Under the pieces are notes generated by a model. The model ran no database searches. It had not been told where the DNA came from and saw only the letters and a program-made list of their open reading frames with translations. From Pseudomonadota bacterium (GTDB lineage: Bacteria > Pseudomonadota > Alphaproteobacteria > Rhizobiales > Kaistiaceae), in the NCBI GenBank assembly GCA_023391905.1, contig JAEWAD010000330.1:1-13334 (forward strand): a stretch of 13,334 nucleotides of DNA, read 5' to 3'. Shown here piece by piece: positions 1 to 5,683 of the stretch. The position numbers and the translations under genes are program-made. Positions within the stretch are counted from its first letter, which is position 1. Each line of letters begins with the position of its first letter.

Positions 1-2
1 TC

Positions 3-197
3 GCGTCGGGCGCGGCGATCCCGGGGGAGCGTGGCATTCCGGGCGCGGTCGTCCATCAGGCGCTCGCCGACGGTTTCGGCTGGATCCTGCTCTATGGCGG
101 CATCGGTGTCTGGCTGCTGGCGGCCGCGAGCTATCTCGCCTTCGGCCGCCGCGCGGAGGCCAAGGCAGCCTGCCCGGCGGCCGAGGCGACGCGCTAG
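3..197 (+). CDS. C-terminal fragment of a membrane protein, probably an MFS transporter
   Basis: Partial gene entering from the left edge; the frame beginning at base 3 stays open to TAG at 195-197 and gives 64 residues. What is visible is a short polar/glycine-proline stretch, then one hydrophobic segment (about residues 28-50, around GWILLYGGIGVWLLAAASYL) and a basic, alanine-rich cytoplasmic-type tail (FGRRAEAK). A last membrane helix followed by a short charged tail is the usual end of major facilitator transporters, but no diagnostic MFS motif lies in this fragment, so the family is an inference. It is convergent with the SDR gene, with 15 bases between the two stop codons and no obvious hairpin terminator between them. 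No substrate can be assigned. Confidence 0.55.
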   Translation, partial: ASGAAIPGERGIPGAVVHQALADGFGWILLYGGIGVWLLAAASYLAFGRRAEAKAACPAAEATR

Positions 198-212
198 CCG
201 CTTGTCCGTCCG

Positions 213-1052
213 TCAGTACGGCGTTTCGCCGGCGTCGGCGTTGACGGCCTGGCCGCGTACCAGCATGGCGTCGTCGCCGAGCAGGAACGAGGTCAGCCGC
301 GCCACCTCGACCGGCTGGATGTGGCGCACGAGCTGCGCCGCCAGCATCTTGTCGAAGATCTGAGGCGCCGGCTCGGCGGTGAAGGACGAATAGGCTTCGG
401 AGACCTCGCGCAGCATCGGCGTCGCGACGCCGCCGGGGCAGACGCAGTTAACGTTGATGTCGTAGGCGGCGAGCGCTTCCGACAGCATGCGCGTCATCGA
501 GATCAGGCCGGCCTTGGAGGCGCTGTAGGCGAGCGACTCGACATGGCCCTTCTTGCCGGATTCCGACGCGATCGAGACGATGGCGCCGGGGATCGAATGC
601 TCGATCATGTGCTCGGCCACCAGCCGCGACACGTCATAGGCGCCGAACAGGTTGATCTCGAACTGCTTCTGCCAGTCGGCGCGCGAGACCGCGAGCGGAT
701 CGGCATGCAGCACGATGGCAGCCGAATTGACGAGGCCGTCGATCCGGCCGAGCAGCTCGATCGAGCGCGCGACGCCGGCCGTCACCGCCGCTTCCGAGGC
801 GACGTCCATCACCACGCCGAAGCAGCCGCCGGCCGCGCCGCCGAGCGCCTCGACCGTCGCGTCGACCGCTTCCGGCTTCAGGTCGGCGATGACGACCCGC
901 GCCTCCTGGGCGATCAGCAGCTCCGCGATCGCGCGGCCGATGCCGCCCGTGCCGCCGGTGACGAGAAAGCCCTTGCCGGCATGCACCGGGAAGGCGCGGC
1001 TCTTGCGGAGCGGCAGCGGCTTGTCGGGGCGGCGGGTTTCATATTTCGACAT
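213..1052 (-). CDS. SDR-family NAD(P)-dependent oxidoreductase
   Basis: A 279-residue classical short-chain dehydrogenase/reductase. Visible motifs are the Rossmann glycine motif TGGTGGIG (32-39), an acidic residue at the end of beta-2 (D57 in IADL) that usually favours NAD over NADP, D83 in the adenine-binding loop, NSAA (109-112), and the catalytic tetrad N134, S163, Y176 and K180 (YSASK). The C-terminal part carries the family PGGVATPM loop (about 206-213). The N-terminus is about 28 residues longer and more basic than usual before the first beta strand; the ATG at 1052 has only a weak upstream GGA, and no internal ATG gives a better start. It is divergent from the nucleoside-uptake operon and has its own promoter candidate. 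The substrate is unknown; a sugar or polyol dehydrogenase role would fit the neighbourhood but is not shown by the sequence. Confidence 0.93.
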   Translation of the reverse strand: MSKYETRRPDKPLPLRKSRAFPVHAGKGFLVTGGTGGIGRAIAELLIAQEARVVIADLKPEAVDATVEALGGAAGGCFGVVMDVASEAAVTAGVARSIELLGRIDGLVNSAAIVLHADPLAVSRADWQKQFEINLFGAYDVSRLVAEHMIEHSIPGAIVSIASESGKKGHVESLAYSASKAGLISMTRMLSEALAAYDINVNCVCPGGVATPMLREVSEAYSSFTAEPAPQIFDKMLAAQLVRHIQPVEVARLTSFLLGDDAMLVRGQAVNADAGETPY

Positions 1053-1136
1053 CGGAAATCCAATCGCCGGCGCGCCGCCGGTCCTTCCAGATCAAAGCTC
1101 AGGGTGTCGGCGATCGGGGAGCCATCGCCTGCGCGC

Positions 1137-1164
1137 AGAATAGGCATGATCGATATGCGGTCAA
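1137..1164 (-). promoter_or_regulatory. Promoter candidate for the SDR gene
   Basis: Read on the minus strand there is a -35-like TTGACC (1159-1164, 5 of 6 to consensus), a 16-base spacer and a -10-like TATTCT (1137-1142, 4 of 6). This predicts a transcript start near 1130 and a leader of about 78 bases before the SDR ATG. It stands back-to-back with the promoter of the binding-protein gene, with only 6 bases between the two -35 boxes. Prediction by eye only. Confidence 0.5.
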
Positions 1165-1170
1165 TCGCAG

Positions 1171-1199
1171 TTGTGGCGTCATCGCTGACTCGGTATCTT
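1171..1199 (+). promoter_or_regulatory. Promoter candidate for the nucleoside-uptake operon
   Basis: TTGTGG (1171-1176), a 17-base spacer and TATCTT (1194-1199) form a plausible sigma-70-type promoter. It would start transcription near 1206 and leave a short leader of about 22 bases. The shared divergent spacing with the SDR promoter suggests a common regulator could act on both, but no clear operator was recognised. Confidence 0.4.
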
Positions 1200-1216
1200 C
1201 CGGCCACCCAACACCC

Positions 1217-1221
1217 AGGAG
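1217..1221 (+). promoter_or_regulatory. Ribosome binding site that decides the binding-protein start
   Basis: AGGAG at 1217-1221 lies 7 bases before the ATG at 1229 but only 1 base before the in-frame ATG at 1223. The downstream ATG is therefore the better start. It also gives a clean signal peptide beginning MRLRSLLAG. Confidence 0.7.
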
Positions 1222-1228
1222 AATGCAG

Positions 1229-2242
1229 ATGAGGCTTCGGAGTCTTTTGGCCGGCGCGGCGGCGCTGATGGCGGTGACGACGGCTCAGGCTCAGGATGCG
1301 AAGCCGCTGATCGTCTTCGTCTCGCCCAACCCGGTCGGCGTGAACGATTTCCTGAAGCTCGCCAAGGCCGGCACGGAGAAGGCGGCGGAAGCCGTCGGCG
1401 CCACCGCCAAGGTCTATGAGAGCACCGACCCGACCACCATCCGCCAGAACCTCGACGCCGCCGCCAAGGAAGGCGCCAAGGTGGTGATCGCCGTCGGCTT
1501 CGAGTTCAACGACGTGCTGCCGGAGGTCGCCAAGGCCTATCCGGAGACCAAGTTCCTGCTCGTCGACAGCTGCCCGCAGACGCCGGTCGACAACATCCAC
1601 TGCTCGGTGTTCCGCGAATACGAGGCGAGCTTCCTCGCCGGCGCGGCGGCGGCGCTGACCAGCGAGACCGGCAAGGTCGGCGCCATTGGCGCGCTCGATA
1701 TCCCCTTCATCCACCGCTACACGGATCCCTTCGCCGAGGGCGCCAAGCATGTGAAGCCGGAGATCGAGATCGCCCCGACGCTCTGGATCGGCGGTAACAA
1801 TCCGTTCTCCGATCCGGCCCGCGGCCAGCAGCGCGCCAGCATCATGGTCTCCGACAATACCGATCGCGTCATGGCCGGTGGCGCCGGCTCGAACGGCGGC
1901 ATCTTCAAGGCGATGGAAGACCTGCCGGGCGCGGCCGCCTTCGGCGTCGATTCGAACCAGTGCCCGCAGGCGCCGGGCCTCGTCATGGACAATGTCCAGA
2001 AGCGCACCGACACGGTGATCGAGAAGGGCGTCGCCGGCCTGTTCAAGGGCGACCAGCCGCCGTTCGCCACCTATGGCCTCGCCGAGGGCGGCATGACGCT
2101 GACCAGCCTGGAGCCGGGCCTCGCCGAGTCGGGCTGCCTGATCGCCAAGTTCCCGGATGTCGTCGAGAAGGTGAAGGCGCTGCGCGACGAGATCGTCGCC
2201 GGCACGATCAAGGTCGCCGACCCGATGCAGGCCGCGAAGTAA
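1229..2242 (+). CDS. BMP-family (PnrA/BmpA-like) ABC transporter substrate-binding protein
   Basis: A 337-residue periplasmic binding protein for an ABC importer. The start at 1229 is chosen for the AGGAG box. Residues 1-21 form a Sec signal peptide (basic n-region, hydrophobic core, cleavage likely after AQA at 19-21) without a lipobox cysteine, so it should be free in the periplasm. The two-lobed BMP fold shows in VVIAVGFEF (85-93), FLLVDS (109-114), GKVGAIGALD (148-157), MVSDNTDRVMAGGAGSNGG (206-224) and AAFGVDSNQ (236-244). The common BMP ligand segment resembling DxSFNQ is replaced by NPVGVNDFLKLA (34-45), marking a divergent subgroup. Four cysteines (C115, C125, C245, C303) could pair as disulfides. 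Known BMP proteins bind nucleosides; the ATPase, two permeases and nucleoside hydrolase downstream support this. The exact ligand is open. Confidence 0.92.
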   Translation: MRLRSLLAGAAALMAVTTAQAQDAKPLIVFVSPNPVGVNDFLKLAKAGTEKAAEAVGATAKVYESTDPTTIRQNLDAAAKEGAKVVIAVGFEFNDVLPEVAKAYPETKFLLVDSCPQTPVDNIHCSVFREYEASFLAGAAAALTSETGKVGAIGALDIPFIHRYTDPFAEGAKHVKPEIEIAPTLWIGGNNPFSDPARGQQRASIMVSDNTDRVMAGGAGSNGGIFKAMEDLPGAAAFGVDSNQCPQAPGLVMDNVQKRTDTVIEKGVAGLFKGDQPPFATYGLAEGGMTLTSLEPGLAESGCLIAKFPDVVEKVKALRDEIVAGTIKVADPMQAAK

Positions 2243-2263
2243 CGACGGACGACACGACATGGG

Positions 2264-2295
2264 GGATCGCGCGCATCGGTCGCGCGATCCTTTTT
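2264..2295 (+). terminator. Intrinsic terminator after the binding-protein gene
   Basis: A perfect 10-bp inverted repeat, GGATCGCGCG (2264-2273) and CGCGCGATCC (2281-2290), with a 7-base loop, is followed directly by TTTTT (2291-2295). This is a textbook rho-independent terminator, 21 bases after the binding-protein stop. It would keep binding-protein transcripts in excess over those for the membrane components, a common arrangement in ABC importers. Confidence 0.88.
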
Positions 2296-2305
2296 CGATC
2301 CGGGC

Positions 2306-2334
2306 TTGACCTGGACGGGCTAGGGCCCGATAGG
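2306..2334 (+). promoter_or_regulatory. Possible secondary promoter for ATPase, permeases and hydrolase
   Basis: Just past the terminator, TTGACC (2306-2311) is followed by a 17-base spacer and GATAGG (2329-2334). The -35 is good and the -10 is poor (3 of 6). It could restart transcription of the distal operon; otherwise these genes depend on read-through. A small hairpin, CCCCGC-ATG-GCGGGG (2350-2364), lies further down the leader. Confidence 0.3.
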
Positions 2335-2415
2335 CTCCGCCCCAACGTTCCCCGCATGGCGGGGCAGAGGCGCTTCCCTCGGTGGAGCGCGCTTTTCCAA
2401 CAGATCGAAGCTGGG

Positions 2416-3957
2416 ATGACGATCGAGCTCGAAGCCACCGGCATCGTCAAGCGCTATGGCCCGCTCCTGGCCAATGACCATGTCGACCTTTCCGTGCTGC
2501 GCGGCGAGGTTCACGCCGTGATGGGCGAGAACGGCGCCGGCAAGTCGACGCTGATGTCGATCCTGTACGGCATGCAGGCGCCGGATGCCGGCCGCATCGT
2601 CCTGCGCGGCACCGAGATGCACTATCGCTCGGCCCTCGACGCCATCGGCGCCGGCATGGGCATGGTCCACCAGGCCTTCAAGCTGTTCAATTCGCTGACC
2701 GTCTGGGAAAACGTCGTCTACGGCATGGAGCCGGCCCGGGGCCTGTTCATCGACCGCCGCGCCGCCGCGGCCAAGGTCGCGGCGCTGGCCGAGCGATACC
2801 GCCTGCAGGTCGATCCCAACGCCGTCGTCGGCAAGCTTTCGGTCGGCGTGCGCCAGCGCGTCGAGATCCTGAAGGCGCTCTACCGCGACGCCCGTGTGCT
2901 GATTCTCGACGAGCCGACCGCCGTGCTGACGCCGCAGGAGCGCGACGGCCTGTTCGACATCATCCGCCACCTGACCGCCGACGACCGCACCATCCTGTTC
3001 GTGACGCACAAGCTGCACGAGGTGATGGCGATTACCGACCGCGTCACCGTGCTGCGCGACGGCAAGGTGGGCGATCGCATGGTGACTTCGGAAACCTCGC
3101 CGCGCGAGATCATCCGCGCCATGACGGGCAGGGCGGTCAATCTGACCGTCGAGAAGGGGGCCGCCAAACCCGGCGCCGTCGTGCTCCAGGCGCGCGGGCT
3201 GACGGTCGCGGCCGATGGCGGCAAGCCGGTGGTCGATCACGTCGATCTCTCCATCCGCGCCGGCGAAATCGTCGGCATCGCCGGCGTCGCCGGCAATGGC
3301 CAGACCGAGCTGATCGAAGCGCTGACCGGCCTGCGCATCCCCGATGGCGGTAGCGTCGCGATCAATGGCGCCGACGTCACCGGCGTCGATGTCGAGCGGC
3401 ACCGTGACGCCGGCCTCGCCTACATCCCCGAGGACCGCGCCACCACCGGCACGGCGCTCGCGGCATCGGCGGCGGATAATCTGGCGATGGGCTTCCAGCG
3501 CAAGCCTCCGCTCGCGAAGGGGCGGCTGCTCGACGGCGCCGCCGTCACGGCGCATGCGAGGAAGCTGATCGCCCGCTTCGGCGTCAAGATCGGCTCCGAA
3601 CAGCTTCCCGTCGGCACGCTCTCGGGCGGCAATCTGCAGAAGGTGGTCGTCGCGCGCGAGCTATCCCATGCAGCGCCGCTGCTGATCGCCGAGCAGCCGA
3701 CGCGCGGCGTCGATGTCGGCGCGATCGAGTTCATCCACGGCCAGCTGGTCGCCGAGCGCGACCGCGGCGGCGCCGTACTGCTGGTCTCGGCCGAGCTAAC
3801 CGAGATCCTGGCGCTGTCGGACCGCGTCCTCGTCATGTTCGACGGCCGCATCCTGGCCGAACTGCCGGCGGCGGAGGCCGATGAGGAGACGCTCGGCCTG
3901 CTGATGGCCGGCCGCGTCGGCGAGGCGCACCTCAAAGACGGAACGGAGGCCGCATGA
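2416..3957 (+). CDS. ABC transporter ATP-binding protein, double NBD, nucleoside (BMP) type
   Basis: A 513-residue ATPase with two tandem nucleotide-binding domains, as in importers of the BMP/nucleoside class. NBD1 has Walker A GENGAGKST (37-45), Q86, a degenerate signature LSVGVRQ (141-147), Walker B VLILDE (161-166) and switch H198. NBD2 has a non-canonical P-loop GVAGNGQTE (290-298), a canonical signature LSGGNLQ (402-408) and a Walker B-like LLIAEQPTRG (422-431), with VSAE where the switch histidine would be. Such asymmetry is normal in this family and implies one main hydrolytic site. The frame is open far upstream, but the ATG at 2416 matches the family N-terminus (MTIELEATGI); its ribosome site is weak. 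The end (DGTEAA, TGA) lies inside the left copy of the 24-bp repeat flanking hicAB. Confidence 0.93.
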   Translation: MTIELEATGIVKRYGPLLANDHVDLSVLRGEVHAVMGENGAGKSTLMSILYGMQAPDAGRIVLRGTEMHYRSALDAIGAGMGMVHQAFKLFNSLTVWENVVYGMEPARGLFIDRRAAAAKVAALAERYRLQVDPNAVVGKLSVGVRQRVEILKALYRDARVLILDEPTAVLTPQERDGLFDIIRHLTADDRTILFVTHKLHEVMAITDRVTVLRDGKVGDRMVTSETSPREIIRAMTGRAVNLTVEKGAAKPGAVVLQARGLTVAADGGKPVVDHVDLSIRAGEIVGIAGVAGNGQTELIEALTGLRIPDGGSVAINGADVTGVDVERHRDAGLAYIPEDRATTGTALAASAADNLAMGFQRKPPLAKGRLLDGAAVTAHARKLIARFGVKIGSEQLPVGTLSGGNLQKVVVARELSHAAPLLIAEQPTRGVDVGAIEFIHGQLVAERDRGGAVLLVSAELTEILALSDRVLVMFDGRILAELPAAEADEETLGLLMAGRVGEAHLKDGTEAA

Positions 3958-3960
3958 GCG
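3937..3960 (+). repeat. Left copy of 24-bp direct repeat at the hicAB insertion
   Basis: This 24-base segment begins GACGGAACGG and ends GGCCGCATGAGCG; it is identical to 4638-4661, while the bases just outside differ on both sides (A/C before, C/A after). It encodes the ATPase C-terminus and TGA (3955-3957) and also holds a GGAGG site and an ATG (3954) that no longer leads into the permease. The hicB stop codon lies only two bases beyond it. Confidence 0.95.
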
Positions 3961-3962
3961 CC

Positions 3963-4370
3963 TCAGACCAGTTCGGGCAACATTCTCCGCGCCATCAGTT
4001 CGACAAGCGCGGATCGTGTGAGCTTCCGGCGCGCAGCCTCTTCGTCGATCGCCGCCAGGATGCCGGCGTCGATCGAAAGATTGGCCTTGGCCGGACGGCC
4101 CGTATCGCGAACGAGCGGTACGATGGCGAGACTTGCACCGTCGCGCAGCGCCTCGGCCGTGTCGGCGTCGCGGCGGATCTCCTCCAGCGCGCGCGGCGAT
4201 GGTACGCCTGCCGTTTCTTCCGTCAGGACGATCCAGTCGCGCAGCGCTTCGGCCGCGTGGGCGAGCGCCTCGTCGACCGTGCTGCCCATGGCGACACAGC
4301 CGGGCAGGTCCGGAAACGACACGCCATAGGCTCCGGCCTCTCCATCCACCAGCGCGACATAGCGGGACAT
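3963..4370 (-). CDS. hicB: HicB antitoxin (type II toxin-antitoxin)
   Basis: A 135-residue antitoxin that should bind and block HicA and repress its own operon. The N-terminal half has the HicB partial RNase H fold: RYVALVDGEAGAYGVSFPDL (3-22), PGC (23-25), then GSTVDEALAHAAEAL (29-43). The C-terminal half (about 94-128) is a ribbon-helix-helix DNA-binding domain: KANLSIDAGILAAIDEEAAR (95-114) followed by RKLTRSALVELMAR. This two-domain form is typical of RHH-type HicB. It follows hicA with 15 bases between them, and an AAGGA/GAAG site precedes its ATG. Its TGA is two bases from the direct repeat, so it has no room for its own terminator; transcripts would run antisense into the ATPase gene. 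Confidence 0.93.
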   Translation of the reverse strand: MSRYVALVDGEAGAYGVSFPDLPGCVAMGSTVDEALAHAAEALRDWIVLTEETAGVPSPRALEEIRRDADTAEALRDGASLAIVPLVRDTGRPAKANLSIDAGILAAIDEEAARRKLTRSALVELMARRMLPELV

Positions 4371-4385
4371 GATCTTCTTTCCTTT

Positions 4386-4577
4386 TCAGCGCCAGCCGGC
4401 GAGCTTGGCGATGCTGCGGGCAACTCCCGGCGTCAGCTTGCGATGACGCGGCAGGATGACCGGATGGACCTGCCCCGGATGGCGATAGATGTCGTGGTCG
4501 GCTCCATGCCGGAGCAGCTCCCACCCCTCGCGTATCAGCCGCGCAACGATCTTGGCGCGATCCAGTTCGATATCCAT
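4386..4577 (-). CDS. hicA: HicA mRNA interferase toxin (type II toxin-antitoxin)
   Basis: A 63-residue toxin of normal HicA length with the compact double-stranded-RNA-binding-like fold. It would cleave mRNAs when released from HicB. Visible family features are an N-terminal helix ending in LIREGWELLRHG (14-25), the catalytic histidine H28 in ADHDIYRHP (26-34), and a C-terminal stretch VILPRHRKLTPGVARSIAK (40-58), where LTPGVARSI is the usual helix of the family. The ATG at 4577 is preceded by GGGGAG at 6 bases; the frame is open further upstream to 4679, but that would run through the promoter and the right repeat, so the short form is chosen. It lies first in the operon, as is usual for hicAB, and all key residues are intact. 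Confidence 0.92.
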   Translation of the reverse strand: MDIELDRAKIVARLIREGWELLRHGADHDIYRHPGQVHPVILPRHRKLTPGVARSIAKLAGWR

Positions 4578-4597
4578 GCCAGGCTCCCCAAGCCCTA

Positions 4598-4633
4598 TGC
4601 GCCTATATGGGCGCACAGCCTTCGCTGGGTCAA
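4598..4633 (-). promoter_or_regulatory. hicAB promoter with palindromic operator over the -10 box
   Basis: On the minus strand TTGACC (4628-4633) is followed by an 18-base spacer and CATATA (4604-4609). The -10 element is the spacer of a perfect inverted repeat, TGCGCC and GGCGCA arms (4598-4603 and 4610-4615). Such a site suits autorepression by the ribbon-helix-helix domain of HicB. Transcription would start near 4597, about 20 bases before hicA. Confidence 0.6.
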
Positions 4634-4637
4634 GTAC

Positions 4638-4661
4638 GACGGAACGGAGGCCGCATGAGCG
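4638..4661 (+). repeat. Right copy of 24-bp direct repeat at the hicAB insertion
   Basis: Identical to 3937-3960. This copy supplies the working GGAGG (4646-4650), start codon (4655) and second codon of the permease. It also carries a duplicated ATPase tail and TGA that are now used only by the bridging frame. Confidence 0.95.
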
Positions 4662-5683
4662 AACAGAGCGTGCGCGCATCGCGGTTGCCGCGCATTCCGG
4701 CCGTGCCGCTGGCGATCGGCATCGGCATTCTCATCGGCGGGCTGCTGGTTCTTGCCTCGGGCGGGGATCCCGTCGCCGCCTATCGCGCCATCCTGGTCGG
4801 CGCGCTGGCGCCATCGAACTGGCCGAACACGCTGAACTGGGCCGTGCCGCTGGTCGGCATGACGCTGGTCGCGGCCCTGCCGCTTCGGGGCGGCATGGTC
4901 AACCTCGGCGGCGACGGCCAGCTCGTCATTGGCGGGCTCGTCGCGGCCCTCGCTGCCCTCTATCTGCCGCTGCCGGGGCCGCTCCTGATCGTGGCCGCGA
5001 TCCTCTGCGCCATGATCGCGTCCGGCCTCTACGCCTCACTCGCGGCCTGGGGCGAAACGCGCTTCGGCATCCCGATGCTGATCTCGACGCTGCTGCTCTC
5101 CTATCCGGCGATCGGCATCGCTTCCTATCTCGTCGGCTTCCCGCTGCGCGACCTGACCACCGGCCTCGCCCAGACCCGGATGATCCCGGAAGCGGCGCGG
5201 CTGCCCGTCATCGCCGGCCCGCTCAATGTCGGCCTGATCCTGATGATCGTCGTTGCCGCGGCCGTCGTCTTCTTCGACCGCCGTACCGTCGCCGGCTATG
5301 AGCTGCGCATGCGCGGGCAGAACGCCAAGTTTGCCGGCTATGGCGGCGTGCGTCTCGCCGCGCAGCAGGTGCGCGTGATGTTCGCCTCTGGCGCCATCGC
5401 CGGCCTCGTCGGCGCCATCCTCGTGCTCGGCTCGCTTTATCGCTACCAGGACGGCGCGCTGCTGACGCCGGGCTACACCTGGTCGGGCCTGATGGCGGCG
5501 CTGCTCGCCGGCGGAGCTCCCTTGGGCGCCATCGCGGCGGGGCTGTTCTTCGCAGGCCTCCAGACGGGCGGCTTCGCCATGCAGCGCGAGACCGAGATCC
5601 CGCGCGTCCTCACCATGGTGCTGCAGGCGGTGATCATCCTCTTCCTCGCCATACGCCACGGCGTCGGGAGGAAATCGTCATGA
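4655..5683 (+). CDS. ABC transporter permease, BMP/nucleoside type (first of two)
   Basis: A 342-residue inner-membrane permease of the branched-chain-like (BPD_transp_2) superfamily used with BMP binding proteins. It has roughly eight to ten hydrophobic segments, starting at about 17-34. Family marks are GGMVNLGGDGQLVIGG (79-94) and the cytoplasmic coupling loop AGYELRMRGQNAKFAGYGG (213-231), which docks on the ATPase, followed by GAIAGLVGAILVLG. The start at 4655 uses GGAGG 4 bases upstream inside the right repeat; the longer frame from 4607 would begin inside the hicAB promoter and is rejected. It ends in an ATGA overlap with the second permease. The hicAB insertion has separated it from the ATPase gene by about 700 bases, but the coding sequence is complete. 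Confidence 0.92.
   Translation: MSEQSVRASRLPRIPAVPLAIGIGILIGGLLVLASGGDPVAAYRAILVGALAPSNWPNTLNWAVPLVGMTLVAALPLRGGMVNLGGDGQLVIGGLVAALAALYLPLPGPLLIVAAILCAMIASGLYASLAAWGETRFGIPMLISTLLLSYPAIGIASYLVGFPLRDLTTGLAQTRMIPEAARLPVIAGPLNVGLILMIVVAAAVVFFDRRTVAGYELRMRGQNAKFAGYGGVRLAAQQVRVMFASGAIAGLVGAILVLGSLYRYQDGALLTPGYTWSGLMAALLAGGAPLGAIAAGLFFAGLQTGGFAMQRETEIPRVLTMVLQAVIILFLAIRHGVGRKSS

Larger units (their letters stand above)
3961..4637 (-). mobile_element. Inserted hicAB toxin-antitoxin cassette between direct repeats
   Basis: These 677 bases lie between the two 24-bp repeats and hold just one toxin-antitoxin module: promoter, operator-like palindrome, hicA and hicB, with almost no spare sequence at either end. 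Deleting the insert plus one repeat gives a normal ATGA-overlapped ATPase-permease junction like the one between the two permeases (5680-5683). No transposase, integrase or terminal inverted repeats are visible, so the mobilising mechanism is unknown. That this is an insertion into an older operon is an inference from the repeat and the broken gene coupling. Confidence 0.8.
3954..4658 (+). other. Open frame bridging the hicAB insert (antisense to hicBA), possible coupling ORF
   Basis: The orphaned left-copy ATG, with GGAGG in front, opens a 234-codon frame. It runs without a stop across the whole antisense strand of hicB and hicA and ends at the right-copy TGA (4656-4658). Its last residues (DGTEAA) therefore repeat the ATPase end, and its stop overlaps the true permease ATG (4655). 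The protein itself resembles nothing recognised and has the arginine-rich look of an antisense translation. It is probably not a conserved gene, but ribosomes finishing the ATPase could pass through it to the permease. In high-GC DNA, long antisense frames also arise by chance. Confidence 0.3.

Noticed and set aside
1141..1170. Possible regulator palindrome between the divergent promoters
   Set aside because: Only a few symmetric positions match; not better than expected by chance.
914..2260. Long minus-strand frame (448 codons), with similar long frames at 2320-3555, 8045-9985, 9768-10976, 10994-12517 and 12325-13326
   Set aside because: They lie antisense to clear genes, are rich in Arg/Asp/His/Gly as is typical of antisense translation in high-GC DNA, and show no domain motifs.
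1960..2415. Upstream extension of the first ATPase frame
   Set aside because: It overlaps the end of the binding-protein gene in another frame and crosses the intrinsic terminator; family similarity begins at the ATG at 2416.
3937..4661. Classical insertion sequence or MITE around hicAB
   Set aside because: The ends of the insert (3961 and 4637) show no terminal inverted repeats and no transposase; a 24-bp duplication is longer than those of common IS families.
4578..4679. Longer HicA start at 4679 (97 residues)
   Set aside because: It would translate the promoter, operator and right repeat; the 63-residue form has a good ribosome site and the normal family length.
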